Source: Maricaulis alexandrii (GTDB taxonomy: Bacteria > Pseudomonadota > Alphaproteobacteria > Caulobacterales > Maricaulaceae). From it: DNA of 64,000 bases. The translations under genes and the position numbers were made by a program. Positions within the stretch are counted from its first letter, which is position 1, and each line of letters starts with the position of its first letter. The notes under the pieces were generated by a model that saw only the letters and a program-made list of their open reading frames with translations, searched no databases and was not told where the DNA came from. The stretch covers positions 558,001 through 622,000 of the forward strand of contig NZ_SWKP01000005.1 of assembly GCF_005871165.1 (NCBI RefSeq), read 5' to 3'. Positions 28,274-36,197 of this stretch are shown one piece after another.

Positions 28274-31200
28274 ATGCTTGGAAAAATTGCCGGCTTTGAA
28301 TTCCGGTTTCAGCTTCTTTCACCCGCTTCCATCGCGATTTTCGCGATGTTCTTCCTGCTCGTATTCGGCGGTGTGACCTGGGATCAATTACAAGTGGGGT
28401 CTGGCGGCGCGGTCAATATCAACTCGCCCAATGCCCTGACCACCAACATCATGATCTTCTCCTTCTTTGGAGCGATCATCCCGACCGTTTTCCTGTCATC
28501 CGGCGTTTTGCGGGATGAGGGTTTCAAGACGGCCGAGCTCTTCTACTCCCGGCCCGTAAGCGAATTCGACTTCGTGCTCGGGCGCTTTCTGGGCGGTTTT
28601 GTCATCACGCTGGCCGTGTTTGCCAGTGTGCCCCTGGCCTTCTTCATCGGGTCCCTCATGCCCTGGCTTGACCCGGAACTGATCGGGCCGACCGTGCTGT
28701 GGTGGTACCCTTATCTCTTCGCCGTATTCGGTGTCGTGAACATGTGGGTGGTGGGCACGATCCTGTTCACCGTGGCGAATTTCACGCGTTCGACCGTCAT
28801 GACCTATGCCTCCTTTGTCGGGCTGCTTGTGCTCTACTTCGTGGGGCTGGGCCTGGCACAGTCGCAACCGGACTTGCGTGAGTTCATTGCCCTGATCGAC
28901 CCGTTCGGCCTGAACACGTTCGGCGAAGTGACGCGTTACTGGACGATTTTCGACCAGAATGAGCGTGTGGTGCCCCTGGAAGGCATCCTGCTCACCAACC
29001 GTTTGATGTGGGTGGGTATCGGGGCGGCCTTGCTGGTTCTGAACCTGCTGACGTTCCGCTTTCGCCGGGGGTCCACCGGAAAAGTGTCCAAGAAGAAGGC
29101 GCTGGCCGCAGCCGGACCGACCCATGCCATTTCCGAGTTCGATCTGCCGCGCGTCACGCCGCGCCTCGATGGCGCAGCTGTGCTGCAGCAGTTCCGGTCA
29201 CGCCTGGGCTTTGAGGTGAAGGGCGTTGTGCTCAATGTTGCCTTCTGGATCCTCCTGGCGCTGGGGCTTCTCAACACGGTCCCGGGCTTCTTTTTCGGCA
29301 ATGAGTTTTACGGCACGCCCAATTTCCCCGTCACCCGCATCATGGTGCAGGTGGTTGAGGGAGCCTTTGCCTGGTTGCCCTTCGTGGTCGTCATCTACTA
29401 CGCGTCAGAAGTGATGTGGCGGGAACGCCGGTTCGGCTTCTCCTATATTGTCGATGCCACGCCGACACCGAGCTGGGTGTTCATCACCACGAAATTCCTC
29501 GCCCTGGGCGTGGTGATCGTGGCGCTGATCGCAACGGCCCTGATTGCCGCCGGACTGGCCCAGCTGATCCGTGGCTTCCCGAATGTCGAGGTCGACCAAT
29601 ACCTGATCCGCGGCCTGGTTGGCATGATCGCGCCGGCCGTTCTGGTGGCGACACTGGCGATCTTCGCCCAGGTCCTGTTCAACAATCGCTGGCTCGGCAT
29701 GGCGGCCCTTCTGGGCTACCAGATTGTGTCCATCGTGATGGGCAATGTCGGCCTCGATCACAATCTCTACAATTTCGGCAGCGCGCCGGCAGCTCCGTAC
29801 ACCGACATGAACGGGTATGGGCATTTCCTGGGCATCCAGCTCTGGTTCTATGCCTATTGGGCTTTCTGGGGGCTGTTGCTCCTGACCCTGTCCTATCTGT
29901 TGTGGAGCCGGGGCTCGCTGACCTCCATCAAGCGCCGGATTGCGGCCCTGCCGCGCGGCTTTGCCCAGCCGGGGACGGCCTTCGTGGCCCTGATCGCCGT
30001 GGCGGGCATGGTCTCGACCGGTGGCTGGATCTATTACAACACCAATATCCTCAACAGCTATCAGTCCTCCAATGCGGCGCGCGCGCAGGCGGCGGAGTAT
30101 GAGCGTCAGTATCTGCACCTGCGGGACGTGCCGCAGCCGACCATTGTCGACACGGCCTATGAGGTGGAGATCTATCCGTCCGAGCGCCGCTATGTGGCCG
30201 ATGGCCGGTACGAGCTGGAAAACCAGACCGGCGAAACGCTGGACACGCTCTGGATTTCCTACGGCCAGGGCACGACGGTTCTGGAGCAAGCGGTCGAGGG
30301 CGGTTCGCTCGCCAGTGAGGATGAGGATTTCTACCTCTATGAATTCACCCTGGAGCCGCCGCTGGCACCGGGTGAAAGCCGGAGCTTCGACTTCCGGGTC
30401 GAGCGGGCCAATCCCGGCTTCCGCAATTCCGGCAATGTGACGACCGTCAATCACAACGGCACCTTCTTCAATAATGGGGAGTCGATGGCGATTGTCGGCT
30501 TCAACGACAATTGGCGCCTGACGGACCGCCAGCAGCGCCGGCGCGAAGGGCTGGAGCCCATCGACCGGGCTTTCCCGCTGGAGGATGAGAGCCACTGGAA
30601 CGAGAACGGGATCACCAATTCCCACTATGTCGGCTTCCGTTCGGAGGTCTGCACATCGGCGGACCAGATCGCGATCGCCCCGGGTTATCTGGAGCGTGAA
30701 TGGACGGAGACGGATGAGCAGGGCCGTGCGCGGCAATGCTATGAGTATGTGATGGATCGCCCGATCCTGAACTTCTACTCGTGGCTGTCAGCGCGGTACG
30801 AGGTGGCCGAGCGGGAGACCGACGGCATTCTCTACCAGGTCTTCTACCATCCGGATCATGCCTGGAATGTGGAGCGCATGCTGGAAGCGGGCGAGGATTC
30901 GATCGGATATTTTTCCGAGCATTTCAGCCCCTACCAGTACCGCCAGTACCGCATTCTGGAATTCCCGGCTTATCAGACCTTTGCCCAGGCCTTCCCGAAC
31001 ACCATTCCCTTCTCGGAAGGGATCGGTTTCATCGCCAACCTCTCGGACCCGACCGAGATCGACTATGTCTACTACGTCACGGCCCATGAGGCGGCGCACC
31101 AGTGGTGGGCGCACCAGGTGATGGCTGCGAATGTCCAGGGCTCCACGATGCTGATCGAGACCTTCGCCCAGTATTCGGCCCTGATGGTGATGCGGGAGAC

Positions 31201-31885
31201 TTATGGCGAAGACCATATGCGCCGCTTCCTCAAGTTCGAGCTGGACAGTTATCTGGGTGGCCGGGGCTCCGAGTCGATCGAGGAACTGCCCCTCTATCGT
31301 GTCGAGAACCAGCAATACGTTCACTACCGCAAGGGCGCGGTGATCATGTACGCGCTGCAGGATTATGTCGGCGAGGAGGTCGTGAACCGCGCGATGCAGC
31401 GCCTGATCGATCTGCGGGCCTATTCCTCCGATCCCTATGCCACCACGCACGATTTCCTGCGCATCCTGCGCGAGGAGGCCGGTCCGGAGTGGGAAGACGT
31501 CATCCATGACTTCTTCGAGCGGATCGTGGTGTTTGATCTGGAAGCATCAACCGCGACCGCCACGCAGCGCGAGGACGGCCGCTGGGATGTGGCGCTGGAG
31601 ATCGAGGCGCACAAGTTCGAGGCCGATGGTGCCGGTCAGGAAACGGAGGAACCGATCGATTATCTCATTGATATCGGCGTGTTCACGGAAGACCTGGACG
31701 ATGCCTATGAGGGCACGGATCATGTGCTCTACATGGACAAGCACCGGATCGACGAGAACACGATGCGGATCGAGCTGATCGTGGACGAGCAGCCGCTCTA
31801 TGTCGGGATTGATCCCTACAACAAGCTGATCGACCGCGACTCCGACGACAATCTGGTCCGTGTGGAGATCGTGGAAGCGGAATAG
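28274..31885 (+). CDS. ABC-2 permease fused to M1-family aminopeptidase
   Basis: A 1203-residue fusion. Residues ~1-600 hold about twelve membrane helices in two ABC-2 permease-like halves separated by a basic loop (STGKVSKKKAL near residue 270). From ~650 a large domain outside the membrane carries an M1 zinc site: HEAAHQWWAHQ with the third ligand E twenty residues after the second histidine (STMLIETFAQY), and SEGIGF in place of the usual GxMEN loop. The start at 28274 follows GGAGGACGC. It works with the ATPase just upstream. Permease/M1 fusions are widespread in Bacteroidetes and alphaproteobacteria but poorly characterised. The peptidase may act on the cargo or on periplasmic peptides. 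Confidence 0.88.
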   Translation: MLGKIAGFEFRFQLLSPASIAIFAMFFLLVFGGVTWDQLQVGSGGAVNINSPNALTTNIMIFSFFGAIIPTVFLSSGVLRDEGFKTAELFYSRPVSEFDFVLGRFLGGFVITLAVFASVPLAFFIGSLMPWLDPELIGPTVLWWYPYLFAVFGVVNMWVVGTILFTVANFTRSTVMTYASFVGLLVLYFVGLGLAQSQPDLREFIALIDPFGLNTFGEVTRYWTIFDQNERVVPLEGILLTNRLMWVGIGAALLVLNLLTFRFRRGSTGKVSKKKALAAAGPTHAISEFDLPRVTPRLDGAAVLQQFRSRLGFEVKGVVLNVAFWILLALGLLNTVPGFFFGNEFYGTPNFPVTRIMVQVVEGAFAWLPFVVVIYYASEVMWRERRFGFSYIVDATPTPSWVFITTKFLALGVVIVALIATALIAAGLAQLIRGFPNVEVDQYLIRGLVGMIAPAVLVATLAIFAQVLFNNRWLGMAALLGYQIVSIVMGNVGLDHNLYNFGSAPAAPYTDMNGYGHFLGIQLWFYAYWAFWGLLLLTLSYLLWSRGSLTSIKRRIAALPRGFAQPGTAFVALIAVAGMVSTGGWIYYNTNILNSYQSSNAARAQAAEYERQYLHLRDVPQPTIVDTAYEVEIYPSERRYVADGRYELENQTGETLDTLWISYGQGTTVLEQAVEGGSLASEDEDFYLYEFTLEPPLAPGESRSFDFRVERANPGFRNSGNVTTVNHNGTFFNNGESMAIVGFNDNWRLTDRQQRRREGLEPIDRAFPLEDESHWNENGITNSHYVGFRSEVCTSADQIAIAPGYLEREWTETDEQGRARQCYEYVMDRPILNFYSWLSARYEVAERETDGILYQVFYHPDHAWNVERMLEAGEDSIGYFSEHFSPYQYRQYRILEFPAYQTFAQAFPNTIPFSEGIGFIANLSDPTEIDYVYYVTAHEAAHQWWAHQVMAANVQGSTMLIETFAQYSALMVMRETYGEDHMRRFLKFELDSYLGGRGSESIEELPLYRVENQQYVHYRKGAVIMYALQDYVGEEVVNRAMQRLIDLRAYSSDPYATTHDFLRILREEAGPEWEDVIHDFFERIVVFDLEASTATATQREDGRWDVALEIEAHKFEADGAGQETEEPIDYLIDIGVFTEDLDDAYEGTDHVLYMDKHRIDENTMRIELIVDEQPLYVGIDPYNKLIDRDSDDNLVRVEIVEAE

Positions 31886-31890
31886 GGCTC

Positions 31891-31919
31891 GGGCCGGCTC
31901 GCCTTCGGGCGGGCCGGTC
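31891..31919. terminator. Hairpin between convergent genes
   Basis: GGGCCGGCTCGCC and GGGCGGGCCGGTC form a strong imperfect stem with a TTC loop, starting 6 bases after the aminopeptidase-fusion stop and overlapping the stop of the convergent gene. No T-tract is present, so the terminator role is inferred from position. Confidence 0.45.
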
Positions 31920-33072
31920 AGCCGTTCGCGGCGTAGGGTGTATCGCCGTCCAGCGAGCGTTCCTCGCGCTTGTTCACCAAGGAGCGCAGGAAGCTGGGGA
32001 ACATCTCCATGGCGTCGGCCGCAGAGAGATTGCCTTTTTCCCGGCCCTGCCACCAATAGGCCCAATAGGACGTCACGTGCGAGACGGCGGACAGATCCCG
32101 TCCGAGCTGTCCGAAATGGCCGGGCGCCTTGAGCAGGAAGCTGCGCAGGGCGGAGGCATCCGCGCCGGCGCAGAAGCGGCGGTACTCGCTGTCATAATCA
32201 TCCATGATGTCCGTCAGCGCCGTCCAGCGCTCGCGAACCTTGGCCAGGATGGCCTTTCGGATCTCGTTGATTTCCTTGTTCTCGTCCGGCCGGGCACCGC
32301 GGACGACCGCATCATTGAGCTCGATCAGGAATTGGCGGAGATCATCCTTCACCTCGCGCAGGCGCCAGCGGTAGTAGAGAATGCCCTTCCAGCCGAAAAT
32401 GCCCTGCTCGTACTGTTCTTCATCCATGCCCAGGACATGGCGCAGGCCGGACAGGCGCTCCGTGTCCTCGCTGTCGAGCAATTGCTCGGCAAAACGGCGG
32501 GCGCGCTCATCATCCGCCTGGATCTGATCATCCCCGAAGGCGAGACGGACCATGCCGCAGATCTGCCGGGTCACATTGCCCAGCATCGCCTCCTGCTCAC
32601 CCGGAGAAATGTTGAAATAGAAGCGGGCGATCGGCCGTTCGCCCTTGATGTAGCGGTCAGCCATCAGGAAAGGGTCGAAGGACGGGATCTCGGCCAGTTC
32701 CCGGATCCGGGCCAGGTCGCTTTCATAATGCTTGTTCACCACGCCGACGCCGAGAAAGGCCTTGAGGCGGACCTCGAACCCCTTCTCCTCGACGAAGAAG
32801 GAATGCCCGCCCATGCCCAGATCCTCGGTACTGACCGGAATGATGATCTTCGTGGCCACCGGGTTTTCGGTATACAGGTACGGCTTCTCGTGCGGCCGGA
32901 CGGTGTGCTTGAGGATGAAGCTCGCATTCAGCCGCGGATTGCGGAAGAAGGGTTTGGCGGCCATTTCCAGGCTCTCGCCATAACGACGCTGGACCGACCA
33001 CAGATCGAGAATGCGCGGCGTGGCACCACCGCGGACAATTCTGCGGAGACTCTGTCGATCTGAACCACTCAT
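31918..33072 (-). CDS. Uncharacterised protein, paralogue A of a tandem pair
   Basis: I do not recognise this 384-residue family. It is soluble, charged and mostly helical with a beta-rich N-terminal third. Segments shared with the neighbouring paralogue are IVRGGATPRILDL, KPFF..PRLN, KHTVR.HEKPY, GGHSFFVEE.GF, PSFDPFL, RFYFNIS, GIFGWKGILYYR and the C-terminal LKAPGHF...DLSAVSHV..YW.YW. No signal peptide, membrane helix, Walker motif or zinc motif is seen. The conserved aromatic/histidine-rich ends may be functional sites. The start at 33072 lies ~135 bases after the paralogue's stop, so they may be one transcript. A C-terminal tail is variable. Confidence 0.8.
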   Translation of the reverse strand: MSGSDRQSLRRIVRGGATPRILDLWSVQRRYGESLEMAAKPFFRNPRLNASFILKHTVRPHEKPYLYTENPVATKIIIPVSTEDLGMGGHSFFVEEKGFEVRLKAFLGVGVVNKHYESDLARIRELAEIPSFDPFLMADRYIKGERPIARFYFNISPGEQEAMLGNVTRQICGMVRLAFGDDQIQADDERARRFAEQLLDSEDTERLSGLRHVLGMDEEQYEQGIFGWKGILYYRWRLREVKDDLRQFLIELNDAVVRGARPDENKEINEIRKAILAKVRERWTALTDIMDDYDSEYRRFCAGADASALRSFLLKAPGHFGQLGRDLSAVSHVTSYWAYWWQGREKGNLSAADAMEMFPSFLRSLVNKREERSLDGDTPYAANG

Positions 33073-33157
33073 TATTCCCGTCCGAACAGCGTAGTTCCGG
33101 ACACTTTAGCGGGCAGGATTTAATATCCGATAACTGACCGTGTGCGCAGGCACATGC

Positions 33158-33194
33158 GGGGGCCGCCACCGGAAGGGTGGCCGGTGGCAGCCCC
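33158..33194 (-). terminator. Hairpin downstream of paralogue B
   Basis: GGGGGCCGCCACCGG pairs with CCGGTGGCAGCCCC around an 8-base loop, 14 bases past the stop of the gene at 33208-34413. No U-tract follows, so this may be an mRNA 3' stabiliser or processing signal between the two paralogues rather than a true terminator. Confidence 0.4.
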
Positions 33195-33207
33195 GTGGCG
33201 GGACGGG

Positions 33208-34413
33208 TCAGGCGGCGTTCGGGGCGAAGACGTGCGGCGCCGGAATGGGCGAGCGCAGGCGTCGCTGGATGCCATCGCCATTGAGGCGTGTTCCCGGGGA
33301 GACGCGGGTGACGCTGGCGATGAAGTCGGAGAAGAGTGTCACGGCCTCGCGGGCATGCAGGAAGCCCTTGCCGTTCTGGCTGGCCCAATAGCGCCAATAT
33401 CCGGGCACATGGCTGACCACGGACAGATCGCTGCCGACATCATAGAACAGGGTCGGCGCCTTCATCAGGAATTTGCGGAAACCATTGGCGTCCTCGCCGC
33501 GGCAGAAGCGGCCGAACACGGTCTCGTATTCTTCCATGACGCAGGTCAGGCTGCTCCAGCGGGCGCGGGTCTCTTCGATGATCGCCCGGCGCATGTGCTG
33601 GAGTTCCGTGTATTCATGATCGCTGGCACCGACAATGGTGACCGCCTTGAGCTCCTGGATGAAAGCTTTCAGCGCGGCCAGGGCCTCGGCCATGTGGAAG
33701 CGGTAGTACAGCACGCCGCGCCAGCCGAAGATGCCGGCCTTGAATTCGATCTCGGTCATGTCGAGCGATTTGCGCAGGACGGACAGCTTGCCGTCCAGGT
33801 CGCAGGCCAGCAATTGCCGGGTGAAACGCATGGCACGGTCATCGTCGCGATCATGGGCCTCATTGCCGAAGGCCAGGGCGACAACCGAGACGATCTGGCG
33901 GGCCACTGAGTCCTCCATCCGCTCCATCTCGTCATCGGAAATGTTGAAATAGAGCTCGTCGATCGGGCGGGCATGCTCGCGATAGCGTTCGGCCAGGAGG
34001 AAAGGGTCGAAACTGGGCAGGGCGGCCAATTCCCGAAGGCGGATCAGGTCCAGATCCAGCAGGTGCGGCTCATCGGCGCGATCAAACAGAGTGCGCATCT
34101 TGGAGGCAAAGCCGGTCTCCTCCACGAACACGGCATGGCCGCCGAGGGAGAGATCATCATGGGCCAGCGGCACCAGAACCTTGGTCACAACCGGCTGGGA
34201 GGACATGACATAGGGGCGTTCATGGACCCGCACTGTGTGCTTGATCACGAAACACTTGTTCAGCCGGGGGTGGAGGAAGAAGGGTTTTTCCGAATGCGCA
34301 TCGGTATGGCCATACCGGCGGGCAATCGAATGCAGGTCGAGAATCCGGGAGGTCGCACCGCCTTTGACGATGTTGCGCAGATCAGAGCGCAGGGTTTCTC
34401 GGATGCGGGCCAT
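33208..34413 (-). CDS. Uncharacterised protein, paralogue B of a tandem pair
   Basis: A 401-residue relative of the downstream gene, roughly 40-50% identical by eye and collinear over ~370 residues. Shared landmarks are IVKGGATSRILDL, KPFFLHPRLN, KHTVRVHERPY, GGHAVFVEETGF, PSFDPFLLAERY, ELYFNIS, GIFGWRGVLYYRF and LMKAPTLFYDVGSDLSVVSHVPGYWRYW. It appears cytoplasmic, with no signal peptide or membrane span. The start at 34413 has AAGGAG 9 bases upstream. It is the first gene of the pair. The function is unknown. Retention of both copies suggests they work as a heteromer or on related substrates, which is inference. Confidence 0.82.
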   Translation of the reverse strand: MARIRETLRSDLRNIVKGGATSRILDLHSIARRYGHTDAHSEKPFFLHPRLNKCFVIKHTVRVHERPYVMSSQPVVTKVLVPLAHDDLSLGGHAVFVEETGFASKMRTLFDRADEPHLLDLDLIRLRELAALPSFDPFLLAERYREHARPIDELYFNISDDEMERMEDSVARQIVSVVALAFGNEAHDRDDDRAMRFTRQLLACDLDGKLSVLRKSLDMTEIEFKAGIFGWRGVLYYRFHMAEALAALKAFIQELKAVTIVGASDHEYTELQHMRRAIIEETRARWSSLTCVMEEYETVFGRFCRGEDANGFRKFLMKAPTLFYDVGSDLSVVSHVPGYWRYWASQNGKGFLHAREAVTLFSDFIASVTRVSPGTRLNGDGIQRRLRSPIPAPHVFAPNAA

Positions 34414-34530
34414 GCAGACACTCCTTCAGCCCCGAATCCCTACCCCGGTGTGCTTTAAGGAGAGGTCTGCCAGACCGGGCAGAATTGATTAGAATGCGGC
34501 GCAACTCCGGGGGGCGAAAATTTTCGTGTT

Positions 34531-34995
34531 CTATTCCGGGGTGTTGGCCGGCTGCAAAGCGGCAAAAATATATCCGCCGACGGCTCCGCCCAGACACAGG
34601 GTCAGCAGGCCTTGCAGGTCGCGGCTGGCCGCGACAGGGGTAATCGTCGAATCCATGAGCGCTGAATAGAAGATCTTGATGCCCATCATCATGACGGCAA
34701 TCGCCAGTCCGCCGGCCAGGGTGAAACCGAAACGGCGCCAGCCGGGACCGAGCAGCCGGGCCGTGAAACCCGCCACCGGAAAGGCGATGGCATAGCCCAG
34801 AAGGATGAGCACAAACAGGGTGGGGGCAAACCCGATCAGGTCGCGCTTGATGGCCTCAATGCGGACCGGTGTCGGGATCTCCGCGCCGGCCCGGATCAGG
34901 GCCTGCAGATCGACATGGGTGTTGCCCAGGCTTACCAGAAGCGTGCCCACAATCACCGCGAACAGGAAAATGCCGAGCATTCGAAGGCCGGCCAT
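34531..34995 (-). CDS. Small four-helix membrane protein, uncharacterised
   Basis: A 154-residue, very hydrophobic protein with four predicted membrane helices, roughly residues 5-23, 54-77, 86-108 and 128-146. A hydrophilic loop (residues 27-52) between the first two is likely periplasmic or cytoplasmic and carries conserved-looking charges. The ATG at 34995 follows AGGGGAG. An open frame further upstream would extend it only into non-hydrophobic, proline/cysteine-rich sequence and is rejected. It is divergent from the sugar dehydrogenase gene (90 bases between starts). No family was recognised. Confidence 0.72.
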   Translation of the reverse strand: MAGLRMLGIFLFAVIVGTLLVSLGNTHVDLQALIRAGAEIPTPVRIEAIKRDLIGFAPTLFVLILLGYAIAFPVAGFTARLLGPGWRRFGFTLAGGLAIAVMMMGIKIFYSALMDSTITPVAASRDLQGLLTLCLGGAVGGYIFAALQPANTPE

Positions 34996-35085
34996 GGCGT
35001 CGTCTCCCCTCGGCCCGGACCGGGCTTTGCTTGCTGAGACGGAGCCTATCGTGAGACAAGGACAGCGACAATCACGGGGGTAACC

Positions 35086-36192
35086 ATGTTGCGATTGCTG
35101 GCAGGCTTGACGAGTGCGTTCCTCTTGGCCGGGACGGCCCAGGCTCAGACCCTGCACACCGTGGCGGACGGTCTGGAATACCCGTGGAGTGTCGCCTTCC
35201 TGCCCGATGGCCGCATGCTGGTGACCGAAAAGCCGGGACGCTTGCGGATCGTCGACGAGGACGGGCTGGTCCCGGAGACGGTCGCCGGTGTTCCGGATGT
35301 CTTCTATTCCGGTCAGGGCGGACTGCTGGATGTCGCCCTGTCACCGGACTTTGCCGAGGACGGCCGGGTCTACCTCACCTGGACGGCAGGCCCGGAACGC
35401 AACAATACGCTCCACTTGGGAGCCGGGCGTCTGACCGGGCAGGCGCTGGAGGATTTCGAAATCCTGTTCACCGCCAGCCCGTCGCGCCGGACCAATGTCC
35501 ATTATGGTGGCCGGATCGCCTTCCTGCCGGATGAGGCGGAGACGCCCGCCACCCTCATTCTGGGGATCGGAGACGGTTTCGACTATCGGGAACAGGCCCA
35601 GAATCCGGGCAGTCATTTCGGCAGTTTCGTGCGCCTGAGCCTGGACGGCGAGCCACTGGCCTCCAGCTTTCCGGACGCCGCGCCGGGCGTGTTCTCGATC
35701 GGACACCGCAATCCGCAGGCCGTTGTCTATGACGCTGCCAGTGGGATTCTCTACGCGAATGAGCATGGTCCGCGTGGGGGAGACGAGATCAACATCCTGG
35801 TCGAGGGACGCAATTATGGCTGGCCCATCGTCAGTCAGGGGATCGATTATACCGGTGCCCTGGTGACGCCGTTTGACGCCTATGAGGGCATGCAGGATCC
35901 GCTGGTGAACTGGACCCCCTCCATTGCTCCGGCCGGCATGGCGATCTATCGCGGTGATGTCTTCCCGGACTGGGAGGGTGACCTTTTGGTGGCCGCCCTG
36001 ATCGCCGGCGATGCCGGAACACCGTCAGGTCATGTCCGGCGCGTGGAACTGGAAGATGGCGAAGTGGTCGGCCAGACCATTTTGTTCGGCGGGCTCGAGG
36101 CGCGCATCCGCGATGTCCGGGTCGCCCCGGACGGCACGGTCTGGCTGCTGACCGATGACGAAAACGGCCAGCTGATCCAGGTCACGCCCTAG
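35086..36192 (+). CDS. Periplasmic PQQ-dependent aldose sugar dehydrogenase (Asd/YliI type)
   Basis: A 368-residue protein with a signal peptide (residues 1-20, ending GTAQAQ) and the six-bladed beta-propeller of soluble glucose dehydrogenase/YliI proteins. It shows YPWSVAFLPDGRMLVTEKPGRL, GLLDVALSPDF, the YGGRIAFLP strand, the IGHRNPQ motif with the catalytic-histidine region, and ANEHGPRGGDEINIL. YliI-type enzymes oxidise aldose sugars in the periplasm using PQQ and Ca2+. No PQQ biosynthesis gene is seen in the window. The gene ends 5 bases from the convergent RND gene stop. The substrate is inferred from the family. Confidence 0.88.
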   Translation: MLRLLAGLTSAFLLAGTAQAQTLHTVADGLEYPWSVAFLPDGRMLVTEKPGRLRIVDEDGLVPETVAGVPDVFYSGQGGLLDVALSPDFAEDGRVYLTWTAGPERNNTLHLGAGRLTGQALEDFEILFTASPSRRTNVHYGGRIAFLPDEAETPATLILGIGDGFDYREQAQNPGSHFGSFVRLSLDGEPLASSFPDAAPGVFSIGHRNPQAVVYDAASGILYANEHGPRGGDEINILVEGRNYGWPIVSQGIDYTGALVTPFDAYEGMQDPLVNWTPSIAPAGMAIYRGDVFPDWEGDLLVAALIAGDAGTPSGHVRRVELEDGEVVGQTILFGGLEARIRDVRVAPDGTVWLLTDDENGQLIQVTP

Positions 36193-36197
36193 CGCGA

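Noticed and set aside
27163-28275. Upstream extension of the ABC-F frame to 978 residues
   Set aside because: The extension is antisense to the ABC ATPase gene. Uup-like homology starts at 27162.
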